Source: Pseudoflavonifractor sp. An85
Lineage (GTDB): Bacteria; Bacillota; Clostridia; Oscillospirales; Oscillospiraceae
Reading direction: 5' to 3'
Assembly: GCF_002161235.1 (NCBI RefSeq)
Contig: NZ_NFHE01000010.1
Coordinates: 1-64,000, forward strand
DNA length: 64,000 bases
Numbering within the stretch: position 1 is the first letter of the stretch; every line of letters starts with the position of its first letter. The position numbers were made by a program, and so were the translations under genes. Below the pieces are notes generated by a model that saw only the letters and a program-made list of their open reading frames with translations, was not told the origin of the DNA and made no database searches. Positions 56,651-64,000 of this stretch are shown here, in pieces.

Positions 56651-58870
56651 TTAATCCGGCCAAACCAGGGCGTAATAATCCCGTTCGATGACCAATTTGG
56701 CGTAGGTGTACTTGGCATTCACCAACCGGCTGACCCGGCTGACGTAGTCCTCGTCCACCGCCACCCCCTCCCGGGGGGTAAAGGTCTTGGTGGAGGCCTC
56801 ATAGGTACCGGCGTCGGTGATCCAGCTGCTGCCGTAACCCTTGTTGGCAAACACCACCAGGGGAATGTTGCTGGAATATTGACCCGGCTGGTAGTTGGTG
56901 GCGAAGATGTCCCGGCCGGAGTAGAGCCGGGAGTCGTACTCCAGCCCAAAGAGGTTGGACAGGGTGGGCACAATGTCGATGGCAGAACAGGGGGTGTCCA
57001 CCACCACCGGTTCCTCCATGCACCCGCTCCACAAAATAAAAGTGTTGCGGTAGCGGGCAGTGTCCCGCTCGGAGTTGTTGGTGCCCGCCAGCTCGTTGTA
57101 ATAGTCCTTGTCCCCTTCCACCAGGGCATAGGGGTAGTGGTCGGCGGAGAGGGCAATCACGGTGTCGTCGGCAATCCCCGCCGCCGCCAGCTGCTCCACC
57201 AGATACGCCATGGCGTATTCCAGCTCCAGGTTACAGGCCAGATACGCCTGCACCTGTTCCGACGCATTGGGGTACAGCTTTTGGATGGTCTCCTGGTTTT
57301 TCCGGGACATGGCGTTGCCCGTCCAGTCGTAGTTGCAGTGTCCGCTCACCGTCATGTAATAGGTGTGGAAGGGGGTGCCGTTTTTCACGTAGTTCTGGAT
57401 GTACCCGTCCACGGTGGCCTCCATCATCTCCAAGTCGGAGCAGGGCCACAGGTTGCTTTTCAGCACCAGACCGTTGCCGAGCCCAAAGTACTCATACCCC
57501 AGGTTGGGGTGGGTCTCATCCCGGCCATAGTAGGTATAGGTGTTGTTGTGGTAGGCCAGGGTTTGATAGCCCAGCTTCTGGAACTGCCAGCCCAGGGCCA
57601 CCGCCATGTCGTCGTTGACGCTGACCCGGAAGGACGGGTTGCTTCCCCCAATCCAGGTGGGAATGAGGCCGGTCATCACTGCAAATTCACCGCCGGTGGT
57701 GGACTGGGTCCAGTCGGGCTGGTAGTAGTTTTCAAAGATGAAGCCCTGGTTGGCCAGCTTGTACAGGGTGGGGGTGAGGTTTTCGTCAATGACGTAGGGG
57801 CAGAAGGCCTCGGCGGTAATCAAAATCAGGTTCTTCCCCTGGAAATAGCCGGTGTACTCATTTTTATTTGTAGGTTTTTTGGCGGCAAAGTACTGGTGCA
57901 GGGCCTTGAGGGTCTCATCGCTCTCCCCCGCCGCCAGACCCTCGAAGTCGATGCCCAGCACGTTGTCCCCGGTGGGCACCACGGGGGCATCGGTGCCTGT
58001 GGGGTCCAAGGTGGGGGCCACGGTGGCGGTGGGCAGGGGATCGTCGGGGAGCAGCTGGTCCAAGGGCACTTCCGGAATGCCGGTGATGGCATAGCTCAGC
58101 TCCAGGCGTAGCGTGGTAACCAGGCCGAAGTGGGGCATGGAGGTATTCACCGAAAAGTCATAGGTGTAGTAGTTCTTGGCCCCGCCCACCCGGGCGGCGA
58201 ACACCCCCACCAGCTGGAACACCACCATGAGCACCGCCAGCATCCCCCGCACCGAGGCGCGCTGCCCTTTCTCGTGGAAAATCACCGGGCACAGCCACAC
58301 ATAGACCGCCAGAGGAACCAGCGAGAGCAGGATAAAGGGAATCCGAGCCAGCACCACTTCCACCACAGTGCCGCTGAAATCTCCCACCACCTGCCCGGCC
58401 ATGCCCTGCATGTAGCCCAGACCAAAGTAGATTTTAAAGAAACTCTTGCAGCAGTACTCCACGCAGGTGAATACCGTCCATCCTGCCACCAGCACGCCGC
58501 CCACAATGCGTGCGACTTTCCGGTGGGGGATCAGGTCCAGCAGCAAAAACACCGCCAGACCTGCCGCCATGGAAAACACCACAAGGAGCAAAAGCGCCGG
58601 GGCAAAAAAGGAACACTCCCCATCAAACCCCCGGAGCAAAAGCTCGTGATAGAGCACCATGAGCGGCAAACTCACCGCAGAGACCAGCGGCGAGCCCTTC
58701 ACCCGCCGGCTCCGGTGGGCTGTGGTCATCCCCGGGTCGACCTGGGGCAGCGTGATTTTAGGCAGAGAGAGCTTAGGGCGAGGCAGGTTTTTGAGCTTTG
58801 ATCCCAGCCCAGGTTTCTTGGGTGCCAGACGTTTCGGAGATGCCATCTCCCATCCCTCTCTTTCTGTCAT
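56651..58870 (-). CDS. LtaS-like sulfatase-fold membrane enzyme
   Basis: A 739-residue protein of the lipoteichoic acid synthase group. Residues 1-65 are a cytoplasmic basic/Pro-rich extension; about 65-235 holds five membrane segments; the external sulfatase-fold domain follows. The nucleophile Thr lies in TQSTTGGEFAVMTG near residue 395 and metal residues in SADHYPYAL. It should transfer glycerol phosphate from phosphatidylglycerol, or a similar group. The Met at 58870 has GAGG 8 bases upstream; Met at 58876 is too close. The glycolipid synthase at 29117 may supply the anchor lipid. Another phosphoglycerol transferase role is possible. Confidence 0.85.
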   Translation of the reverse strand: MTEREGWEMASPKRLAPKKPGLGSKLKNLPRPKLSLPKITLPQVDPGMTTAHRSRRVKGSPLVSAVSLPLMVLYHELLLRGFDGECSFFAPALLLLVVFSMAAGLAVFLLLDLIPHRKVARIVGGVLVAGWTVFTCVEYCCKSFFKIYFGLGYMQGMAGQVVGDFSGTVVEVVLARIPFILLSLVPLAVYVWLCPVIFHEKGQRASVRGMLAVLMVVFQLVGVFAARVGGAKNYYTYDFSVNTSMPHFGLVTTLRLELSYAITGIPEVPLDQLLPDDPLPTATVAPTLDPTGTDAPVVPTGDNVLGIDFEGLAAGESDETLKALHQYFAAKKPTNKNEYTGYFQGKNLILITAEAFCPYVIDENLTPTLYKLANQGFIFENYYQPDWTQSTTGGEFAVMTGLIPTWIGGSNPSFRVSVNDDMAVALGWQFQKLGYQTLAYHNNTYTYYGRDETHPNLGYEYFGLGNGLVLKSNLWPCSDLEMMEATVDGYIQNYVKNGTPFHTYYMTVSGHCNYDWTGNAMSRKNQETIQKLYPNASEQVQAYLACNLELEYAMAYLVEQLAAAGIADDTVIALSADHYPYALVEGDKDYYNELAGTNNSERDTARYRNTFILWSGCMEEPVVVDTPCSAIDIVPTLSNLFGLEYDSRLYSGRDIFATNYQPGQYSSNIPLVVFANKGYGSSWITDAGTYEASTKTFTPREGVAVDEDYVSRVSRLVNAKYTYAKLVIERDYYALVWPD

Positions 58871-58892
58871 GGTCATATCCTCACTTTACCAC

Positions 58893-58921
58893 TTTACACA
58901 ATCTTTTGCAATCTTTGACAA
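58893..58921 (-). promoter_or_regulatory. Promoter of the LtaS-like gene
   Basis: On the minus strand TTGTCA (58921-58916), a 17-base spacer and TGTAAA (58898-58893). Two overlapping repeats of GATTG/TGCAAAAGAT lie in the spacer. Confidence 0.5.
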
Positions 58922-59015
58922 AACTTTTCCATTTTTTCTGTTTCACCCCTGGAAAACATTGCATTTTTGTTCTGTCTGTGCTACCATAGCTGACGCAAAA
59001 GGACGGTGTATCAGT

Positions 59016-60128
59016 TTGAAACGAATCTTACAATGGCTTCGCGGGGAGACGGTGTTGTGTGTGGCCTGGGTGCTGGCCCTGGTCACCGCCGTGTTCATCC
59101 CCCCTGATGCCCAGTATATGAGCTATGTGGACGGACATACCTTGGGCATGCTCTTTGCCCTCATGGCGGTGATGGCAGGCTTGCAGCGGCAAGGCCTGTT
59201 CTTCCGCCTGGGTCGGGCCATGCTGGGCCGCACCCAGACCACCCGGCAGCTGGAAGGAGTGCTCATCCTCCTGCCCTTCTTTGTGAGCATGGCGGTGACC
59301 AACGACGTGGCCCTCATTACCTTTGTCCCCTTCGCCCTGGAGGTGCTCTCTCTGGCGGGACAGACCCAGCGGGTCATCCCTGTGGTAGTGATGCAGACCA
59401 TCGCCGCCAACCTGGGCAGCATGGCCACCCCCATCGGTAACCCCCAAAACCTCTACCTTTATTCCCGGTATAATATGGGTCTGGTTGCATTTTTGGCCAC
59501 AGTTCTCCCCTATGTGCTGGCCTGTCTGGTGTTGCTGGTGGTGTTTTTGATGGTGCGCCCCTCCCAGTCTCTAGAGGTGCCCTTCGTCTCCGGGGAGATC
59601 CCCCCCCTGTCCGGGGCCCGTGTGGCCGTCTACGGGGTGCTGTTTCTCCTGTGTCTAGGCGGCGTGGCCCAGGTGGTGCCCCTGTACGTGCTGTGCCCTC
59701 TGGTGCTGGTGGTGATGTTCATTTGCGACCGAGGCGTACTGCTGAAGGTGGACTATGCCCTGCTGGCCACCTTTGTGGGCTTTTTCCTCTTTGTGGGCAA
59801 TTTGGGGCGTGTTCCCGCTGTCACGTCCCTGTTTCAGTCCCTCATTCAGGGCCAAGAGGTGCTGTGCGGGGTGGTGGCCAGCCAGGTGATTTCCAACGTC
59901 CCCGCCGCCCTTCTCCTCTCCGGCTTTACCGACAACGGAACCGGTCTGCTGCTGGGGGTGAATCTGGGCGGCCTGGGCACCCTCATTGCCTCCATGGCCA
60001 GCCTCATCTCCTATAAATACATCGCCCGGGCCTTCCCACAGAAGAAAGGGGCCTATCTGGCCCAGTTTACCGGCCTGAATGTGGCCTTTTTGGCCGTGCT
60101 GCTGGTACTGTGGCTGATTCTGGGCTGA
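59016..60128 (+). CDS. SLC13/ArsB-NhaD-type anion transporter
   Basis: A 370-residue permease with about ten membrane segments. The ion-transporter signatures are NDVALITFVPFALEV and, after a break, ATPIGNPQNLYLYSR. The family moves anions such as dicarboxylates, sulfate or arsenite; the substrate cannot be told. The start is the TTG at 59016, about 12 bases after AAAAGGACGG. It diverges from the LtaS-like gene, and its end overlaps the convergent AraC gene by 62 bases. The protein is a little shorter than typical SLC13 members. Confidence 0.8.
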   Translation: MKRILQWLRGETVLCVAWVLALVTAVFIPPDAQYMSYVDGHTLGMLFALMAVMAGLQRQGLFFRLGRAMLGRTQTTRQLEGVLILLPFFVSMAVTNDVALITFVPFALEVLSLAGQTQRVIPVVVMQTIAANLGSMATPIGNPQNLYLYSRYNMGLVAFLATVLPYVLACLVLLVVFLMVRPSQSLEVPFVSGEIPPLSGARVAVYGVLFLLCLGGVAQVVPLYVLCPLVLVVMFICDRGVLLKVDYALLATFVGFFLFVGNLGRVPAVTSLFQSLIQGQEVLCGVVASQVISNVPAALLLSGFTDNGTGLLLGVNLGGLGTLIASMASLISYKYIARAFPQKKGAYLAQFTGLNVAFLAVLLVLWLILG

Positions 60129-61020
60129 CGGCCCCTTCCGCCCCAAGTTTGGGGCGGTCGTACACGGTGCGAACCATATCATAATGCGAGGACTGCCTCT
60201 TGTATTGGTCAGGGGGCAGTCCTTTTTCTGCCCGAAACACCTTGCCAAAGTAGTTGTTGTTGGCATATCCCACCCGGTGGGCGATTTCCTCCATGGTGCA
60301 GTCCTGATTGGTCAAAAGCAGGGCACAGGCCTTGGCGATGCGCACCTCCCGGATATATTTCCCCGGCGTGGTGCCAAAGGTCCGGTGGAACTCCTTGCAC
60401 AGATAGTACTTGGACAGCCCCACATGCTGGGCGATCTGGTCCAAACTCAGGCTCTCCTGGGCGTAGTGCTGGTCGATGTAGGCCCGGGCCTCGTCCACCT
60501 TGGACCGCTCCTCCTTGGCCCCAGCCAGGGCACACTCCATGAGATTCATCCAGAGCTCATAGGCCAGACGGGAGTTCTCATACTGGGTGACCATCCCCTG
60601 TTCCACCCCGTAGCGGTACAGCTGCTCCATCTGCCCAGCCAGGGGCGTATCCAGCCCCACCCACACCACCGGGCCGGTGTGGCCATACAGGCTGCGCAGC
60701 AGGGGCAGGCACTCCTTGCTGAACTCAAAATAAAAAAACTCCCAGCAGGTGGCATGCTGGGGTAAAAAATATCGGCTGTTCCCGGGGATATCCACCAAAA
60801 AGGCCTCCCCGGGGCGGACGGAATACTCCATCTCGTCCACCACCACGGCCCCCTCCCCCTCCACGCAGAACTGGATGAGGCAGTGTTCGTCCCGCCGTTC
60901 CCGGTTGTCCCAGCAATAGCTGTGGCTGTCCACCCGTTGCAGCCCCACCCCACGCAGGGTGAGCAGAGACAGGTCTGAGGGAAAGCGGAAGCCTACGGAT
61001 TTGTGCGGTAGTGGATGCAT
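60067..61020 (-). CDS. AraC-family regulator (beside the alpha-galactosidase)
   Basis: A 317-residue regulator. Residues about 1-160 form a cupin-like sensing domain (WDNRERRDEHCLIQF). The two-helix AraC domain lies near 180-280 (SLDQIAQHVGLSKYYLCKEF, then EEIAHRVGYANNNYFGKVFR). It diverges from the GH36 gene 147 bases away, so it is the likely activator in response to an alpha-galactoside. The start is the ATG at 61020, 8 bases after AGGAGG; ATG 61026 is too close. Its 3' end overlaps the convergent transporter gene. Confidence 0.88.
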   Translation of the reverse strand: MHPLPHKSVGFRFPSDLSLLTLRGVGLQRVDSHSYCWDNRERRDEHCLIQFCVEGEGAVVVDEMEYSVRPGEAFLVDIPGNSRYFLPQHATCWEFFYFEFSKECLPLLRSLYGHTGPVVWVGLDTPLAGQMEQLYRYGVEQGMVTQYENSRLAYELWMNLMECALAGAKEERSKVDEARAYIDQHYAQESLSLDQIAQHVGLSKYYLCKEFHRTFGTTPGKYIREVRIAKACALLLTNQDCTMEEIAHRVGYANNNYFGKVFRAEKGLPPDQYKRQSSHYDMVRTVYDRPKLGAEGAVSPESATVPAARPKRPHSGR

Positions 61021-61112
61021 GGTCATCCCCTCCTGTGTGATGTCGTGTCTCCATTATGGCACACAGGCGGGCGTTATGTCAATATTTTACCATCACAACC
61101 ACGCTCTTACCA

Positions 61113-61140
61113 TTTACCAAAGAAAAAATAAGAATATAAT
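61113..61140 (+). promoter_or_regulatory. Promoter of the GH36 gene
   Basis: TTTACC (61113-61118), a 16-base spacer and TATAAT (61135-61140), 28 bases upstream of the start codon. Confidence 0.55.
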
Positions 61141-61167
61141 AGGATTTTAGAAGAAGGTGAACCAACT

Positions 61168-63357
61168 ATGATTCGATTCGATGCACAAGAAAATGCATTT
61201 TACCTGGACAATGGCCGCATCACCTACTGTTTTGGTGTGGTCAAGGAGGGGTATCTGGAGTGCCGGTATTTTGGCCGCCATCTCCGCCGCTGCCAAGGCA
61301 GCGCCCGCCCCGCCTATTTTGACCGGGGCTTTTGCTCCAACCCGGACCCCCAGGACAAACGGTTCTCCCTGGACACCCTGCCTCAAGAGTACCCCGGCAT
61401 GAATCAGGGGGACTTCCGCTCCCCGGCCTATGCCTTTCAGACCGCCGACGGCCAGCGAGTAACCCGCTTTTTGTACCAGGGGTATGAGATTTTGCAGGGC
61501 AAACCGTCCCTTCCTGGCCTGCCCGCCACCTATGTGGAGCAGCCTCAGGAGGCCCAGACCCTGGTGGTACGTCTAGCGGACGCCCACACCGGGGCACAAA
61601 TCCAGCTGTTCTACACCATATTCCGGGACTTGGACGCCATTTGCCGCCATGTGGAGGTGGTAAACGGCGGGAGTGACGCCCTGTGGCTGGAGCGGCTGAT
61701 GGCCATGAGCCTGGACCTGCCCGGGGAGAACTATGACTTACTCACCCTGTCCGGCTCCCACCTGATGGAGAAAGTGGTCAGCCGCCGCCCCCTCACCGCC
61801 GACTCCGTGGTGTTGGACAGCTGCCGGGGCGCCAGCAGCCCCCAGCAGACCCCCTGCGTAGTGCTCACCGACCCCCAGACTGACGAAACCCATGGCCGGG
61901 TTTGGGGCGTCAACTTTGTGTACAGCGGCGACTTCCAGGGCGTGGTGCAGATGGGCCAATACGGCGGCGTGCGGGTGCAGATGGGGATGAATCCCCTGAC
62001 CTTCGGCTGGAACCTGGAGCCGGGGCAGCGGTTTGTCTCCCCCGAGTGCGTGCTGGTCTACTCCCAGCAGGGGCTCAATGGCATGTCCCACACCTTCCAC
62101 CAGTTGTACGCCCAACGGCTGTGCCGGGGCCCCTGGCGGGACCGGGTGCGCCCTATCCTGCTCAACAGCTGGGAGGCCTTTACCTTCTCCATTGATGAGG
62201 AAAAGTGCCTCTCTCTGGCCAAACAGGCGGCCCAACTGGGCATGGAGCTATTTGTGCTGGACGACGGCTGGTTCAAAAACCGGGTGGACGACCGCCGCGC
62301 CCTGGGAGACTGGGTGGCAGACCCGGTGAAATTCCCCCACGGTCTGGGCCGTCTGGCCCAAGGTGTGCGGGAGGCAGGCGTGGAGTTTGGTATCTGGTTT
62401 GAGCCGGAAATGGTGAGCTACGACAGCGATTTGTACCGCAACCACCCGGATTGGGTCATCCGCAGCCCCTACTACGACCCGGTGCTCAGCCGCTCCCAAC
62501 TGGTGCTGGACCTGTCCAACCCCGCCGTGTGTGAGTATCTGGTGGAAGCGGTGTCGGCGGTGCTGGAAGAGACTGGGGCCAGCTACGTCAAGTGGGATAT
62601 GAACCGGCACATCACCGACCTGGGCTCGGCCTGGCTGCCCGCAGGGCAGCAGCGGGAGCTGTCCCACCGGTACATGCTGGGTCTGTACCGGGTGTTGGAG
62701 CAGCTGAACCAGCGCTTCCCCCAGGTGCTCTTTGAGGGCTGTTCCAGCGGCGGCGGACGCTTTGACGCCGGTATGCTCCACTACATGCCCCAGACCTGGA
62801 CCAGCGACAACACCGATGCGGTGTGCCGCCTCCAGATCCAGTGGGGCACCAGCCTGCTCTTCCCCCCTGTCACCATGGGCTGCCACGTGTCCGCCGTACC
62901 CAACCATCAGACCGGGCGGGTGACCTCCCTGCAAACCCGCTTTGCCGCGGCATTGGGGGGCAACCTGGGCTATGAAATGGACATCCGCACCCTGACCCCA
63001 GAGGAGCAAGAGGAGGTCAAAACCCAGATTCGCACCTACAAGGGCCTGCGGGAAACAGTGCAGCATGGCACCTTCTACCGGCTTCTGGACCCGCAACGGC
63101 ACAACGACGGCGGGTGGAACCTGGTCTCCCAGGACGGCAACACCGTGGTGTGCTGCCAGTACCGGGTGCTGGCCGACCCCCTGCGGCGCACCACCGTGGT
63201 GCACCTGCAAGGCCTGGACCCCGAAGCCACCTACCGCAGACAGGCTGACGGGGTGTGCTTTGGCGGGGATGAACTGATGTATGCGGGGCTCAGCGACAGC
63301 CCCGTGCGTCAGGACTTTGTCAGCGTCATCTCCATATTTGAAAAGGTGGAGGGGTAA
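61168..63357 (+). CDS. Alpha-galactosidase (GH36)
   Basis: A 729-residue intracellular GH36 enzyme that removes alpha-galactose from raffinose-family sugars or related oligosaccharides. The N-terminal beta-sandwich (about 1-310) is followed by a TIM barrel with LDDGWFKNR, the nucleophile Asp477 in YVKWDMNRH, and the acid/base Asp547 in TSDNTDAV; these match known GH36 positions. No signal peptide is seen. The start at 61168 has GAAGGTG upstream. It diverges from the AraC gene, its likely regulator. A second AraC gene converges on its 3' end. Confidence 0.95.
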   Translation: MIRFDAQENAFYLDNGRITYCFGVVKEGYLECRYFGRHLRRCQGSARPAYFDRGFCSNPDPQDKRFSLDTLPQEYPGMNQGDFRSPAYAFQTADGQRVTRFLYQGYEILQGKPSLPGLPATYVEQPQEAQTLVVRLADAHTGAQIQLFYTIFRDLDAICRHVEVVNGGSDALWLERLMAMSLDLPGENYDLLTLSGSHLMEKVVSRRPLTADSVVLDSCRGASSPQQTPCVVLTDPQTDETHGRVWGVNFVYSGDFQGVVQMGQYGGVRVQMGMNPLTFGWNLEPGQRFVSPECVLVYSQQGLNGMSHTFHQLYAQRLCRGPWRDRVRPILLNSWEAFTFSIDEEKCLSLAKQAAQLGMELFVLDDGWFKNRVDDRRALGDWVADPVKFPHGLGRLAQGVREAGVEFGIWFEPEMVSYDSDLYRNHPDWVIRSPYYDPVLSRSQLVLDLSNPAVCEYLVEAVSAVLEETGASYVKWDMNRHITDLGSAWLPAGQQRELSHRYMLGLYRVLEQLNQRFPQVLFEGCSSGGGRFDAGMLHYMPQTWTSDNTDAVCRLQIQWGTSLLFPPVTMGCHVSAVPNHQTGRVTSLQTRFAAALGGNLGYEMDIRTLTPEEQEEVKTQIRTYKGLRETVQHGTFYRLLDPQRHNDGGWNLVSQDGNTVVCCQYRVLADPLRRTTVVHLQGLDPEATYRRQADGVCFGGDELMYAGLSDSPVRQDFVSVISIFEKVEG

Positions 63358-63366
63358 CCCGCCCCC

Positions 63367-64000
63367 TCACACCTGCCGCACTTGGCGGCGGTATTCCCGG
63401 GGCGACACCCGCTTATGTTCCCGGAATTTCCGAATGAAGTAGCTCTGGTTGTCAAACCCCACCTCCATGGCGATTTGGGCAATGGAGGTGTCCTGCTGGG
63501 CCAGCATCTGAGCCGCCCGCTGGATGCGATAGCTGTTTAAATAGGCGATGGGGGACATTCCGGTGGCCTTGTGGAAAAAATGGCAGAAATACGGGGGGCT
63601 GAGGTAGGCCTGCTGGGCCAACTCCTGCAACGTCAAAGGCTGAGCGTAATTGTCCTGCATGTAGCTGATGACCCGCTTGAGTTTGCTCCAAGTCTCCTCC
63701 TGGCGGCTGGACTGGGCCACATTGGTCAGGGCTTCGGCCTGATACAGCAGCTCCAGCACCTGTAAAATCTGAATTTTGATGTGCAGGGCATAGCACCGGG
63801 GCTTGTCATGGTAGCATGCAATGATCTCCCGCAGGCAGGCCCCAATGTTCTCCCGAGTCTCTGGCGGCAAATCCCTGGACAGGGTGGGAAAGGACAGCGT
63901 GCGGTTGGTGATGGGCCGAATGAACTGATGTTCACAGGTGTCATACCGTTCAAAGTCCAGGAAATCCCCCTGAAAGACAATGGCATGGTGCAAAGATGCT
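63367..64000 (-). CDS. AraC-family regulator, cut by the window edge
   Basis: The 3' part of an AraC regulator; the frame runs open through the right edge, so the N-terminal end of its sensing domain is missing. The HTH domain is complete (TLQELAQQAYLSPPYFCHFF, then IAQIAMEVGFDNQSYFIRKF). The C-terminus ends with SPREYRRQVRQV. It converges on the GH36 gene with a 9-base gap. Its target probably lies to the right of the window. Confidence 0.85.
   Translation of the reverse strand, partial: ASLHHAIVFQGDFLDFERYDTCEHQFIRPITNRTLSFPTLSRDLPPETRENIGACLREIIACYHDKPRCYALHIKIQILQVLELLYQAEALTNVAQSSRQEETWSKLKRVISYMQDNYAQPLTLQELAQQAYLSPPYFCHFFHKATGMSPIAYLNSYRIQRAAQMLAQQDTSIAQIAMEVGFDNQSYFIRKFREHKRVSPREYRRQVRQV

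Noticed and set aside
58915-58920. TTGACA on the plus strand upstream of the anion transporter
   Set aside because: No -10 element at the right spacing; the same bases are better explained by the minus-strand promoter.

Overview
The window looks like chromosomal DNA from a GC-rich, anaerobic, low-GC-phylum (Firmicutes) gut bacterium, most likely a clostridial Oscillospiraceae relative. The evidence is pyruvate:ferredoxin oxidoreductase, RNase J, a T-box leader on alaS, a perfect CIRCE operator upstream of clpB, an LtaS-type polymerase, LytTR/GHKL two-component systems and sortase-like surface anchoring. Species cannot be named from the sequence alone. I saw no rRNA, tRNA or CRISPR array.

Layout. 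1-9.4 kb is mostly housekeeping: a lone tyrosine recombinase, RNase J, a ComF-like phosphoribosyltransferase, PFOR (all minus) and the ComM/YifB AAA+ protein (plus). 9.4-12.6 kb holds a glycogen synthase with a long repetitive Lys/Ala/Pro/Glu-rich N-terminal tail and an XRE regulator with membrane segments. 12.7-27.7 kb is a near-symmetrical accessory region: a LytTR/GHKL two-component system, an alpha/beta-hydrolase fused to a polytopic membrane domain (interrupted by one in-frame TGA), a 1,812-residue secreted M60-type metalloprotease with a dockerin-like module, a small surface-anchored protein with a cohesin-like domain, then an intact paralogue of the hydrolase and a second LytTR/GHKL system. 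27.7-36.9 kb returns to core functions: secG, a glycolipid synthase/flippase-like pair, a phosphopantetheinyl transferase, serC-serA, a HIT protein, and alaS with its T-box.

37-48.7 kb carries an amidohydrolase, a third LytTR/GHKL system, a GH3 beta-glucosidase plus a GtrA-like membrane protein, a second membrane-anchored GH3 with reversed domain order, and a cassette of a small secreted Ca-loop protein, an ECF sigma factor and an RsgI-like anti-sigma factor. 49-53.8 kb is a complete ascorbate-family PTS operon (PRD regulator, EIIA, EIIB, EIIC, SIS-domain sugar-phosphate protein). 53.9-64 kb has clpB with CIRCE, an LtaS-like sulfatase-fold enzyme, an SLC13/ArsB-type transporter, and a GH36 alpha-galactosidase between two AraC regulators, the last cut by the window edge.

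The most notable unit is the secreted M60 protease with dockerin plus the adjacent cohesin-like, surface-anchored partner (17.15-23.49 kb). It could be a two-gene, cell-surface protease assembly aimed at mucin-like glycoproteins, framed by duplicated sensor and hydrolase-membrane modules. The pairing is inferred and needs structural or binding evidence.
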